Source of the DNA: JBKPDV01 sp046728075
GTDB lineage: Bacteria > Acidobacteriota > Thermoanaerobaculia > UBA5066 > Gp7-AA6
Assembly: GCA_046728075.1 (NCBI GenBank)
Contig: JBKPDV010000142.1
Coordinates: 1 to 7,676, forward strand
DNA: 7,676 nucleotides
Reading direction: 5' to 3'
A model generated the notes under the pieces. The model did no database searches, was not told the DNA's origin, and worked only from the letters and a program-made list of their open reading frames with translations. The translations under genes and the position numbers were made by a program. Numbering within the stretch: the first letter of the stretch is position 1; the number at the start of each line of letters is the position of its first letter. Positions 1 through 5,687 of the stretch are shown here, piece by piece.

Positions 1-51
1 GGTGAACAGCTAAGCCTTCAAACGGTAGGGTAGGGAACACGTCCCACTGCC

Positions 52-70
52 AATCCCGTTGGGGCCACCA
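52..70 (+). other. tRNA 3'-end-like sequence, possible attachment-site remnant
   Basis: The 19 bases AATCCCGTTGGGGCCACCA look like the last part of a tRNA gene: the end of the T loop, the 3' strand of the T stem (CCCGT), the 3' strand of the acceptor stem (TGGGGCC), a discriminator A and an encoded CCA. The sequence to the left does not continue as a tRNA: the expected ACGGG-TTCG half of the T arm is missing, and no matching 5' acceptor GGCCCCA is visible. It is therefore not a functional tRNA. Tyrosine recombinases commonly integrate into tRNA 3' ends, leaving such a core duplicated at the element border, and a recombinase fragment begins about 90 bases to the right. The att interpretation is inference. 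Confidence 0.4.
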
Positions 71-162
71 AGTTATTTTCGTTGATGTTTAACGCTGCGT
101 GTTTGAGGACGTTCGCTCGAACACCGCCGAACGCGCCTGAAACACGTAGCACCGTTGTCGCC

Positions 163-435
163 TCAGATTTGCGTCGCGTCGATGCGCTGATGGCCGAGCA
201 GCGCACGGACTTTTTCGAGATCGCCGTGCTCGCCGTACACCTCCATCGCCACGCCATGACGCAGATCGTGCGGCTTCAGCTCGGGGACGCCGATCAAGCG
301 CCCGTAGAACTCCGTGAGTCGCCAGAGATTCTTGCCGTTCATCGGCTGCATCGGGTACTTCCGCTCCACGTCGATCAGATCAACTTCGCGATTGGTCACC
401 GACTGATCGCTTCCGGCGACGCGCGGTTGCGTCAC
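163..435 (-). pseudogene. Tyrosine recombinase (phage-type integrase), C-terminal fragment
   Basis: About 90 residues match the C-terminal half of a tyrosine recombinase catalytic domain. Visible are the H-x-x-R box (KPHDLRHG, about residues 54-61) and the GH box (ALLGHQRIDATQI, about 78-90). A TGA follows directly after ATQI, where this family has the catalytic tyrosine (TQIY). The first catalytic arginine and the DNA-binding N-terminal domain are also absent, so this cannot be an active enzyme. The only upstream start, a GTG at 435, overlaps the stop of the dehydrogenase gene by 4 nt (GTGA). This is probably a chance start codon at the break point rather than a real translation start. In another frame, the sequence beyond the stop reads NNLVAPTG, which is the antisense reading of the tRNA-like sequence at 52-70. 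I interpret the stretch as a remnant of an integrated element. Confidence 0.75.
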
Positions 436-1406
436 GTCCTCAAGACCACTCTGCCGAATGGACGGTCTTCGATCAGATGGCGCAGCGCTTCGGCAGCCTC
501 GTCCAGCTTGTACGCTCGCTCCAGCAACGGCTTTACCGTTCCCGAGGTAAGCAGTGGCAGAATGGCGGCCCAGGCGGCAGCTTTGATCGCATGCGATTGC
601 GCGAACAGCGAGAAGCCGCTCATGCTCGCCCGCTTCCAGATCAAGTCCGTGACATCGATCGTCGTCTTGCGTCCTGCCGAGTATCCCAGCGAGGTCAGCA
701 CACCACCGACGGCAAGCGTGGCCAGCGCGTGACCCGTCAGGGCACCGCCCACGCTGTCGATGACGACATCTACCCCGTGGCCTCCCGTCAGTCGAGCGAC
801 GCCATCAGTGAGACTCTCGGCAGAGAGGTCGATGACGTTGTCGAAGCCAAGGGCCCGTGCCTGCTTGGCTTTGGCAGGGTTGGTCGTCGTCGAAATCGCT
901 TTCGCCGCGCCTTGCGCCCGGGCCAATTGGATGACGGCGTTACCGACCGCGCCACCGATCGCCGGCGCCAGGACGGTCTTGCCCGGCTCGAAGCCCGCTT
1001 GCGTGAGCGTGATCTGCGCCGTCAGATAAGCCACCGGCATCCCGCCGGCGGTAGCATCATCGATGGTGTCCGGGATGATGCAGAGATCTTCGTCGCGCAC
1101 CGCGATCCACTCGGTGTAGGTGCCGTCTTCAGCGACACCGTACGGCCCGGCGAACATGACCCGAGCGCCTTCTGAGAACACCGAGTCGCCAGGATCTTCC
1201 ACGACTCCAGCGCCCTCATTCCCCAGTATCAAAGGCGCCGTCGCTCGTGGGTACCCGCCCGACAAGATGGTGTGGTCCAGCGGGGTGACGCCGGCGGCTG
1301 TAATCCGAACAAGTACCCTGCCATCAGCGCGAGCAGGTCTTGGCACCTCGAGCAGCTTCAGCGCTCCGTACCCCGTGAACGACTCCGCGCGCACCGCTCT
1401 CATCAT
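432..1406 (-). CDS. Zinc-independent medium-chain dehydrogenase, NADPH:quinone oxidoreductase type
   Basis: The 324-residue product is full length for the quinone-oxidoreductase branch of the medium-chain dehydrogenase/reductase superfamily. The N-terminal GroES-like domain (about 1-120) carries LGNEGAGVV (61-69) in place of the zinc-liganding GHE motif, and no structural zinc cysteine cluster is present. The Rossmann nucleotide-binding loop is AxxGGAVG (about 147-155), followed by the family motif GHGVDVVIDSVGG (about 209-221) and a typical RPFGRVVL C-terminus. Such cytoplasmic enzymes reduce quinones or alpha,beta-unsaturated carbonyls with NADPH; the substrate here cannot be read from sequence. 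Two ATG codons stand in tandem. The GGAG at 1411-1414 is 4 nt from the first and 7 nt from the second, so the real start may be 1403. It lies 63 nt behind the tautomerase gene on the same strand and is probably co-transcribed with it. Confidence 0.88.
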   Translation of the reverse strand: MMRAVRAESFTGYGALKLLEVPRPARADGRVLVRITAAGVTPLDHTILSGGYPRATAPLILGNEGAGVVEDPGDSVFSEGARVMFAGPYGVAEDGTYTEWIAVRDEDLCIIPDTIDDATAGGMPVAYLTAQITLTQAGFEPGKTVLAPAIGGAVGNAVIQLARAQGAAKAISTTTNPAKAKQARALGFDNVIDLSAESLTDGVARLTGGHGVDVVIDSVGGALTGHALATLAVGGVLTSLGYSAGRKTTIDVTDLIWKRASMSGFSLFAQSHAIKAAAWAAILPLLTSGTVKPLLERAYKLDEAAEALRHLIEDRPFGRVVLRT

Positions 1407-1410
1407 GCTT

Positions 1411-1414
1411 CTCC
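1411..1414 (-). promoter_or_regulatory. Ribosome binding site of the dehydrogenase gene
   Basis: GGAG on the minus strand stands 4 nt before the first ATG (1406) and 7 nt before the second (1403). The spacing favours the second ATG, which would shorten the protein by one methionine. Confidence 0.5.
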
Positions 1415-1469
1415 GTTTCTTCCTTTCGGGACCGCAAACGTTTCACCCGGGCGTCATGGCAACGATCGG

Positions 1470-1892
1470 TCAGCGTACGCCGCCGGCTCGAGATTTTCGG
1501 TCGGAGACATGAGCACGTTGAGCCAGGCCGCGGCCGAACGAAATGTTCTCGCCCGGCGTCTCGTAGAGCGTGATCAGGAGATCGTCTGGGGCGATTCCCG
1601 CTGCTGAGACCACGCCGTCATTTAGCGCCTTCAGCAGCCCGAGTCTTTTCTCCTTGGGGCGGCCGGAGATGAACGTGATCTCCAACACGATCAGGTCATC
1701 TGAATAGCTAAGCCCCAGGAATGACGGCGTGTGAAGGAATTGATTCCGCGGCAGGACGTGAATGATCTGGAAGAAGTCTTCCGGGGGAATCCCCAGGGCT
1801 TTGATGAGCCCGCTCTGGACGGCACTCGACACCCGGCTGAGCCGAGCCTCATCGTACTGTCCTTCGCGGACGTGGATCTTGGCGAGGGGCAT
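1470..1892 (-). CDS. Tautomerase superfamily protein, malonate semialdehyde decarboxylase-like
   Basis: This 140-residue protein has the tautomerase hallmark Met-Pro at its start, so Pro-1 becomes the N-terminal catalytic base after methionine removal. From recalled family sequences, the whole chain resembles malonate semialdehyde decarboxylase: MPLxKxxxxEG at the N-terminus, PPEDFFQ (an aspartate at the place of Asp37, counting Pro as 1), GRPKEKR at the place of the arginine pair, and GIAPDDLLITLYE...SFGRGLAQ near the end. The first arginine is kept (GRP), but the second position is lysine rather than arginine. Decarboxylase activity is therefore uncertain, and simple tautomerase or hydratase activity is equally possible. 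About ten basic residues follow the usual family end. A strong AGGAGG lies 5 nt before the ATG. It is probably the first gene of a unit with the downstream dehydrogenase. Confidence 0.85.
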   Translation of the reverse strand: MPLAKIHVREGQYDEARLSRVSSAVQSGLIKALGIPPEDFFQIIHVLPRNQFLHTPSFLGLSYSDDLIVLEITFISGRPKEKRLGLLKALNDGVVSAAGIAPDDLLITLYETPGENISFGRGLAQRAHVSDRKSRAGGVR

Positions 1893-2270
1893 TTCGACCT
1901 CCTCTCATGTCGCGACGGTGAAACCACTGCCGCTTCTCTTGGACTTCAGACGCCTGCGGATGCCGGCCGGATTCATGGCGCCACCAACGTATGTGCATGC
2001 ATGTAAGGGCTGCTACTCGAGAGCGCCGAACGCCGTTCTGCGACGGAGCGGTCGGAGAGAAATGAAGCCATTTTCGAGGCGGCATCCTCGTAAAGGTATG
2101 GACATGAGCCTCTGCGCTTTCTGCGGGCTCCCCATCGGAGACCCGCGCGCCTCCGTGAAACGGACGATGACGGCCAAGATGCTCGGTAGAGCGCTTGCGA
2201 CTAAGACTGCGCCGGCAAACGTTGGGGTGCAGGTCTGATTTAGTAACTGCCCCGTCGTGGCGAGTAGGTG
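1893..2270. other. Gene-poor gap between ABC ATPase gene and tautomerase gene
   Basis: No convincing gene is seen in these 378 bases. They must hold the promoter of the tautomerase unit on the minus strand and the 3' untranslated end of the ABC operon, but I see neither a good -10/-35 pair nor a classical terminator. A weak hairpin with one bulge (GGGCTCC / GGAGACCC) lies near 2127-2146. Two small reading frames occur. One on plus at 2098-2238 (46 codons) contains CAFCG, a single CxxC, with AAAGG 7 nt before its second ATG. The other on minus at 1905-1976 encodes 23 residues, basic in the middle, and ends 12 nt before the tautomerase start. Neither has enough support to be called. Confidence 0.5.
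1898..1903 (-). promoter_or_regulatory. Strong Shine-Dalgarno site of the tautomerase gene
   Basis: AGGAGG on the minus strand is 5 nt before the ATG at 1892. This fixes the start that gives the required Met-Pro N-terminus. Confidence 0.75.
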
Positions 2271-3044
2271 CTATAGCGTCTCGCCGTGCCAGCCGAGGTG
2301 GCTCAGAAAATCGCGCGTGCGCTCCGTCGTCGGCGCGTCGAAGATCCGCCGCGGCGGTCCCTGCTCGACGATACGCCCGGCGTCGAAGACGGCCACCCAG
2401 TCGCCGACGCGACGCGCGAAGGTCATCTCGTGGGTCACGACGACCATGGTCATGCCTTCGTCGGCCAGCGCCTTCATCACCGAGAGCACCTCGCCGATCG
2501 TCTCGGGGTCGAGCGCGGACGTCGGTTCGTCGAAGAGCATGACGTCGGGTTCCATGGCCAGCGCCCGCGCAATCGCAACGCGCTGCTGTTGTCCGCCGGA
2601 GAGCGCGGCGGGATAGTTTGTCGCCTTGTCCGAGAGGCCGACCTTGGCGAGCATCGCCCGAGCACGATCTTCCGCCTCGGCGCGCCGAGCCTGCAGCACC
2701 GTCCTGGGACCTTCGGCGACATTGTGGAGCGCGGTGAGATGCGGAAAGAGCTCGAAGCTCTGGAACACCATCCCCATCCTGCGGCGGACCTCGCGCAACG
2801 CCCGCTCGTTGCGCGGCAGCCGCGCGCCCTCGAATTCGATCTCGCCGCCGTCGATCGTCTCCAACGCATTGGTGCAGCGAAGAAGCGTGGATTTCCCCGA
2901 ACCTGACGGACCGATGAGACACACGACTTCGCCGGCGTACACGTCGAGATCGACGCCGGAAAGCGCCTCAAACGCTCCGTAGCGCTTCACGACGCCTCGA
3001 TAGCGGATGATCGTGGCGCCGGTCTCCTTCGCACGCCGGCTCAT
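2271..3044 (-). CDS. Polar amino acid ABC transporter, ATP-binding protein
   Basis: The 257-residue ABC ATPase energises import through the two permeases encoded just upstream. All motifs are intact: Walker A GPSGSGKST (45-53), Q-loop MVFQSFELFPHLT (Gln95), signature LSGGQQQR (148-155), Walker B VMLFDEP (168-174), D-loop SALD and H-loop VVVTHE (His205). MVFQSFELFPHLT and LRCTNALETIDGGEI place it in the GlnQ/HisP/ArtP subfamily of polar amino acid importers. The ATG at 3044 overlaps the TGA of the preceding permease by 4 nt (ATGA), implying translational coupling. The same frame stays open further upstream inside the permease gene, but this start is the one that fits the family length. It is the last gene of the operon and ends in TAG at 2271. 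Substrate specificity cannot be assigned from the ATPase. Confidence 0.95.
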   Translation of the reverse strand: MSRRAKETGATIIRYRGVVKRYGAFEALSGVDLDVYAGEVVCLIGPSGSGKSTLLRCTNALETIDGGEIEFEGARLPRNERALREVRRRMGMVFQSFELFPHLTALHNVAEGPRTVLQARRAEAEDRARAMLAKVGLSDKATNYPAALSGGQQQRVAIARALAMEPDVMLFDEPTSALDPETIGEVLSVMKALADEGMTMVVVTHEMTFARRVGDWVAVFDAGRIVEQGPPRRIFDAPTTERTRDFLSHLGWHGETL

Positions 3045-3700
3045 TCGGTCATCGCGTAGCGGCGCTGGATCCAGTCGACGAATTTCGCCTGCGGATAGCC
3101 CAGCAGCCAGTAGATCGCGGCCATCGCGGTGAGCATCTCGAGCACGCGAAAGGTCTGGGCGCGAATCTGCATCGCCACGTATGCGAGCTCGGTGACCGCG
3201 ATCACCGAGACCAGCGACGTGTCCTTGAACAGCGACACCCAGGTGCTCGCGAGCACCGGCAGGATCCGGCGTACGGCTTGCGGCAGCACGATTCGCCGCA
3301 CGGCTTGCGCACGAGTCATCCCGAGTGCCATCGCCGCTTCGAGCTGGCCGCGCCGAATCGAGCCGATGCCAGCGCGGAACGTCTCCGCGTTGTAGGCGGT
3401 GACGTTCAACGCGAGCGCCGCGAGCCCGGTTGCGAACGGCGATAGCCCCAAGTCCGTCGCGATCGGCGGTACATAGAACGCCCAGTACACGAGGAGGATC
3501 AGGGGTAGGTTGCGGAAGAGTTCCACGTAGGCCGTCGCGATCGCGCTGAGCGGTGCCCACGCATACAGCCGTAGGCTCGCGACGACGATGCCGCACGGAA
3601 CCGCGATCGCCATCGTCGCTACGGTCAGCAACACGGTCGTGCCCGTGGCGGCGGCGAGCGCATTGCGATGCGCGACGACCACGCTCCATTCGAAATTCAC
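3041..3700 (-). CDS. Polar amino acid ABC transporter, permease 2
   Basis: This 219-residue inner-membrane permease belongs to the His/Glu/Gln/Arg/opine family. It has an N-terminal hydrophobic segment (about 15-43), YVELFRNLPLILLVYW (about 58-73) and a complete EAA loop contacting the ATPase (AYNAETFRAGIGSIRRGQ... LGMTRAQAVRRIVLPQA, about 102-142). The hydrophobic segments SLVSVIAVTELAYVAM and MLTAMAAIYWLLGY follow. I choose the GTG at 3700, giving MNFEWS, because it overlaps the stop of permease 1 by 4 nt (GTGA) and parallels the MNFDPS start of permease 1. The reading frame stays open much further upstream, but that part is a shadow of the permease 1 gene. The stop overlaps the ATPase start. 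It probably forms a heterodimeric pore with permease 1. Confidence 0.92.
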   Translation of the reverse strand: MNFEWSVVVAHRNALAAATGTTVLLTVATMAIAVPCGIVVASLRLYAWAPLSAIATAYVELFRNLPLILLVYWAFYVPPIATDLGLSPFATGLAALALNVTAYNAETFRAGIGSIRRGQLEAAMALGMTRAQAVRRIVLPQAVRRILPVLASTWVSLFKDTSLVSVIAVTELAYVAMQIRAQTFRVLEMLTAMAAIYWLLGYPQAKFVDWIQRRYAMTE

Positions 3701-4362
3701 GAGCGTCCGAGATGCGCGACGCGCTGATAGATGCGATCCACGCCGCGCGTCACGGGAAAGAGAATCAGGAAATACACGAGCATCGCGAAGCTGTAGACCT
3801 CGATCGGCTGAAAGCTCTGCCCCGCGAGCGTTTCCGACTGCCGCATGAGCTCCGGTACGGCGATCACCGAAGCGATTGCCGTGTCCTTGATGGTAACGGA
3901 CAGGAGCGAGCCGAACGCGGGCAGCATGCGCACCAGCGCCTGCGGCAGCACGACGCGCCGCAGGATCTGCGTCCGGGACATGCCGAGCGCGAGCGAGACG
4001 CGGGTCTGTCCCGGCCGCACCGATTCGATACCCGCGCGATAGATCTCGGCGGCGTACGCGGCGAGATGCACGGTGAGCCCGATCAGCGCCGCAACAAAGG
4101 GCGGCATGGTCAGCCCAGTCAGGATCGGCAACGCGAAGAACGTCCAGACCAGAACGACGAGCACCGGCACCGCGCGCATCGAGTCGATGTAGAGCACGAC
4201 CGCGGGCTTCGCCCATCGGGGGCCGAAGAGTCGGGCCAGCGCGACGACGAAACCCAGAGCGAGACTCGCGGCGCCGGAGGCCGCCGCGAGGGCGATGGTC
4301 ACGCCGATGCCGTAGGCGAGGAAACGCCAGTGGTCGGTGATGACGGAGGGGTCGAAATTCAT
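3697..4362 (-). CDS. Polar amino acid ABC transporter, permease 1
   Basis: This 221-residue inner-membrane permease is homologous to permease 2. It has hydrophobic segments at about 15-45, 56-80 and 86-103, and the EAA motif AAYAAEIYRAGIESVRPGQ...LGMSRTQILRRVVLPQA at about 101-142. VTIKDTAIASVIAVPEL (about 156-172) and a last hydrophobic segment, MLVYFLILFPV, follow. The YIDSMRAVPVLVVLVW element (about 58-73) is the counterpart of the family's FRGTPLLVQL region. The ATG at 4362 is 3 nt after the stop of the binding protein gene, with no clear Shine-Dalgarno of its own, so translation probably depends on coupling. With permease 2 it should make the translocation path. Confidence 0.93.
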   Translation of the reverse strand: MNFDPSVITDHWRFLAYGIGVTIALAAASGAASLALGFVVALARLFGPRWAKPAVVLYIDSMRAVPVLVVLVWTFFALPILTGLTMPPFVAALIGLTVHLAAYAAEIYRAGIESVRPGQTRVSLALGMSRTQILRRVVLPQALVRMLPAFGSLLSVTIKDTAIASVIAVPELMRQSETLAGQSFQPIEVYSFAMLVYFLILFPVTRGVDRIYQRVAHLGRS

Positions 4363-4365
4363 TCG

Positions 4366-5199
4366 CTATTTCATCGTATCGACCACCCTCACCTCATCCG
4401 CCTGCAGCTTGGGCTCGATCTCCTTCTCCACCATCCGCGCCCATTGCAGGAATGCGGCCTGATTCTTGTCGATGGCCATGCCGACCGGCGCGCTCTTCTC
4501 CGCGCTGTTCTGACAGTTGTTTTCCTTCGGCAGCACGGCGAGCTGCGTGAGCTTGCGGCCCATCGCTACCCACGGTACTCGATTGATCGGCACCGCATCG
4601 GCGCGCTTCGCCATCACTTCCTCGACTGGAGCGACCCCCGATCCCGCGACGCCGCGGAGCTGCGCCTTGCGAAAGCGCTCCCTCACCCAGCTTTCTTCGC
4701 CCCCGCCCGTGTAGTACGCCACGGTGATGTCCGACCGATTGAGATCATCGACGCTCTTCGCCTGCGCGAATTTCGGATTCGACTTGAGGCCAAACATGCA
4801 CACGCTGGTACTCGAATAGAGGATGAAGTCGACGACCTTCAAGCGCTCTTGCGTCTCCGCAAGTGGCGTCACCGAGATGTCGACCTGATTCGAAGCGAGC
4901 ACCGGTACTTTCGTCTCGTGGCTCACGGGGACCGGCTCCAGCCTGACGTTGAGCCGAGTGGCGTACTCCTTCGCGAGCACCCATGCCGGGCCACTCCATG
5001 CTTCGCCCGATCCGCTGGTGTTTTCCACGAGCCACGGCGCGTTGGCCAGCACGCCGACGCGCAAGACGCCGGCCTTCCTGATCGCGTCGATGCGCGGGCT
5101 CGCGCCGGGCGGCGGTACCCCGGGCGTCTGCGCCAGCGCTGCGACCGCGAAGAATGCGCCGGCGAGCGCCGCGGTCAACCGTTTCGTCGTCTTGGTCAT
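4366..5199 (-). CDS. ABC transporter substrate-binding protein, family 3 (periplasmic)
   Basis: This 277-residue periplasmic solute receptor belongs to the SBP_bac_3 type and would deliver its ligand to the permeases. It starts with a signal peptide (TKTTKR, then LTAALAGAFFAVAALA), with likely cleavage at ALA/Q (23/24) and no lipobox. The mature part opens with IDAIRKAGVLRVGV (about 37-50), the usual family start, and continues with VDISVTPLAETQERLKVVDF (106-125). Two cysteines (134 and 229) are far apart and could form a disulfide. I chose the ATG at 5199 because it starts directly at a normal signal peptide and has GGAGG 11 nt upstream. An in-frame ATG at 5217 would add MEDSIA and has the weaker site. 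It is the first gene of the operon. The ligand is unknown; amino acid is inferred from the family and its partners. Confidence 0.9.
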   Translation of the reverse strand: MTKTTKRLTAALAGAFFAVAALAQTPGVPPPGASPRIDAIRKAGVLRVGVLANAPWLVENTSGSGEAWSGPAWVLAKEYATRLNVRLEPVPVSHETKVPVLASNQVDISVTPLAETQERLKVVDFILYSSTSVCMFGLKSNPKFAQAKSVDDLNRSDITVAYYTGGGEESWVRERFRKAQLRGVAGSGVAPVEEVMAKRADAVPINRVPWVAMGRKLTQLAVLPKENNCQNSAEKSAPVGMAIDKNQAAFLQWARMVEKEIEPKLQADEVRVVDTMK

Positions 5200-5472
5200 G
5201 GCTATGCTGTCCTCCATGCTTGCCGCGCCGCTGTGCGCGGTGGGTTGATGGAATCGAAGCGCGCCTGCCTAGCTGGGATACGCGGAGATAAAGTTCCCTC
5301 GCGGCTCCCGCCCATCAATCTTCGTGCGCGGGCTTCATCGTTAGCCAGAACGCGGCGTACGAGTATCTCGTGTTCCTGTTTGTTCGCTCCAGAAAACGTC
5401 CGAACGGCGTGCTAGCTAAGATGTGACGCGCGCCGGTTGTCGGGGACGCCTCCGCCTCAGCGGTCGAGAAAC
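5200..5472. other. Leader and probable promoter region of the ABC importer operon
   Basis: No gene is supported here. On the minus strand a very weak promoter-like pair can be drawn: TTGATG (5313-5318) with AACTTT (5290-5295) at 17 nt spacing. Only the -35 resembles consensus, so the promoter position is uncertain. GGAGG at 5211-5215 is the ribosome site of the binding protein gene. The nearest hairpin terminator upstream (5511-5545) separates this leader from the SYLF gene, so the operon must start its transcription in or near this stretch. No riboswitch structure is recognised. Confidence 0.4.
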
Positions 5473-5504
5473 TTCATAGTTCTTTCTTCATAGTTCTTTC
5501 ATAG
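5473..5504. repeat. 14-bp direct tandem repeat
   Basis: TTCATAGTTCTTTC is present twice without a gap (5473-5486 and 5487-5500), followed by ATAG. This AT-rich stretch stands out from the GC-rich surroundings. It lies between the importer leader and the hairpin at 5511-5545. Its role is unknown; it may be a slippage duplication or a protein-binding tandem site. Confidence 0.85.
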
Positions 5505-5510
5505 ACGGCC

Positions 5511-5545
5511 AAAGGGGCCGGCCCAGAAGATCGGCCGGCCCCTTT
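5511..5545 (-). terminator. Strong hairpin, probable intrinsic terminator after the SYLF gene
   Basis: A perfect 13-bp inverted repeat, AAAGGGGCCGGCC (5511-5523) and GGCCGGCCCCTTT (5533-5545), encloses a 9-nt loop. The stem is GC-rich with A/T at its base, as in intrinsic terminators. The T run after the stem is short on both strands (TTTGTTT on plus, TTTGG on minus). The leftward SYLF gene ends 143 bases upstream of it, so the minus direction is the useful one. It also shields the importer operon from read-through. Confidence 0.65.
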
Positions 5546-5562
5546 GTTTCGCGACCTTGAAT

Positions 5563-5582
5563 GGTTGCGGGGGCCCGCAACC
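5563..5582. repeat. Short inverted repeat
   Basis: GGTTGCGGG (5563-5571) and CCCGCAACC (5574-5582) are exact inverted copies, 2 nt apart. In RNA the innermost pairs must open to form a loop, leaving a stem of about 7-8 bp. It lies in the 3' untranslated region of the SYLF gene, and no T run follows. Confidence 0.6.
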
Positions 5583-5618
5583 ACCGAAATCGACTCGCCT
5601 AGCCTTCGAGGTAGACAT

Positions 5619-5665
5619 CGTCTGGGCGGGGCAGGCCGAAGCGAGAGACGCCGCCCGCCCAGACG
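5619..5665. repeat. 12-bp inverted repeat just after the SYLF gene
   Basis: CGTCTGGGCGGG (5619-5630) and CCCGCCCAGACG (5654-5665) are exact inverted copies enclosing 23 nt. They start 22 bases after the stop codon of the SYLF gene. The structure could protect the mRNA 3' end or act in termination with the later hairpins. The loop is long for an intrinsic terminator, and no T run is present. Confidence 0.65.
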
Positions 5666-5687
5666 CTCGAGACGTCGGTACGCGCTC

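Noticed and set aside
1..70. A complete tRNA gene at the left edge
   Set aside because: Only the 3' 19 bases fit. The T-stem 5' half, anticodon arm and 5' acceptor strand are not present.
82..1175. Plus-strand frames opposite the integrase fragment and dehydrogenase
   Set aside because: They are antisense to recognisable proteins and have no family resemblance or ribosome sites of note.
1991..2004. TGCATGCA palindrome (1994-2001) in the gap
   Set aside because: An 8-bp palindrome with no second copy or spacing to a promoter is expected by chance.
1849..2922. Long minus-strand frame of 357 codons over the ATPase gene end and the gap
   Set aside because: It lies in a different frame from the intact ABC ATPase, and its arginine-rich low-complexity product is typical of a shadow frame.
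3553..5415. A 620-codon open frame on the plus strand across the importer operon
   Set aside because: It is antisense to three genes with clear family matches. Its product is rich in Arg, His and Asp without any domain, as expected from the GC-rich codon bias of the real minus-strand genes.
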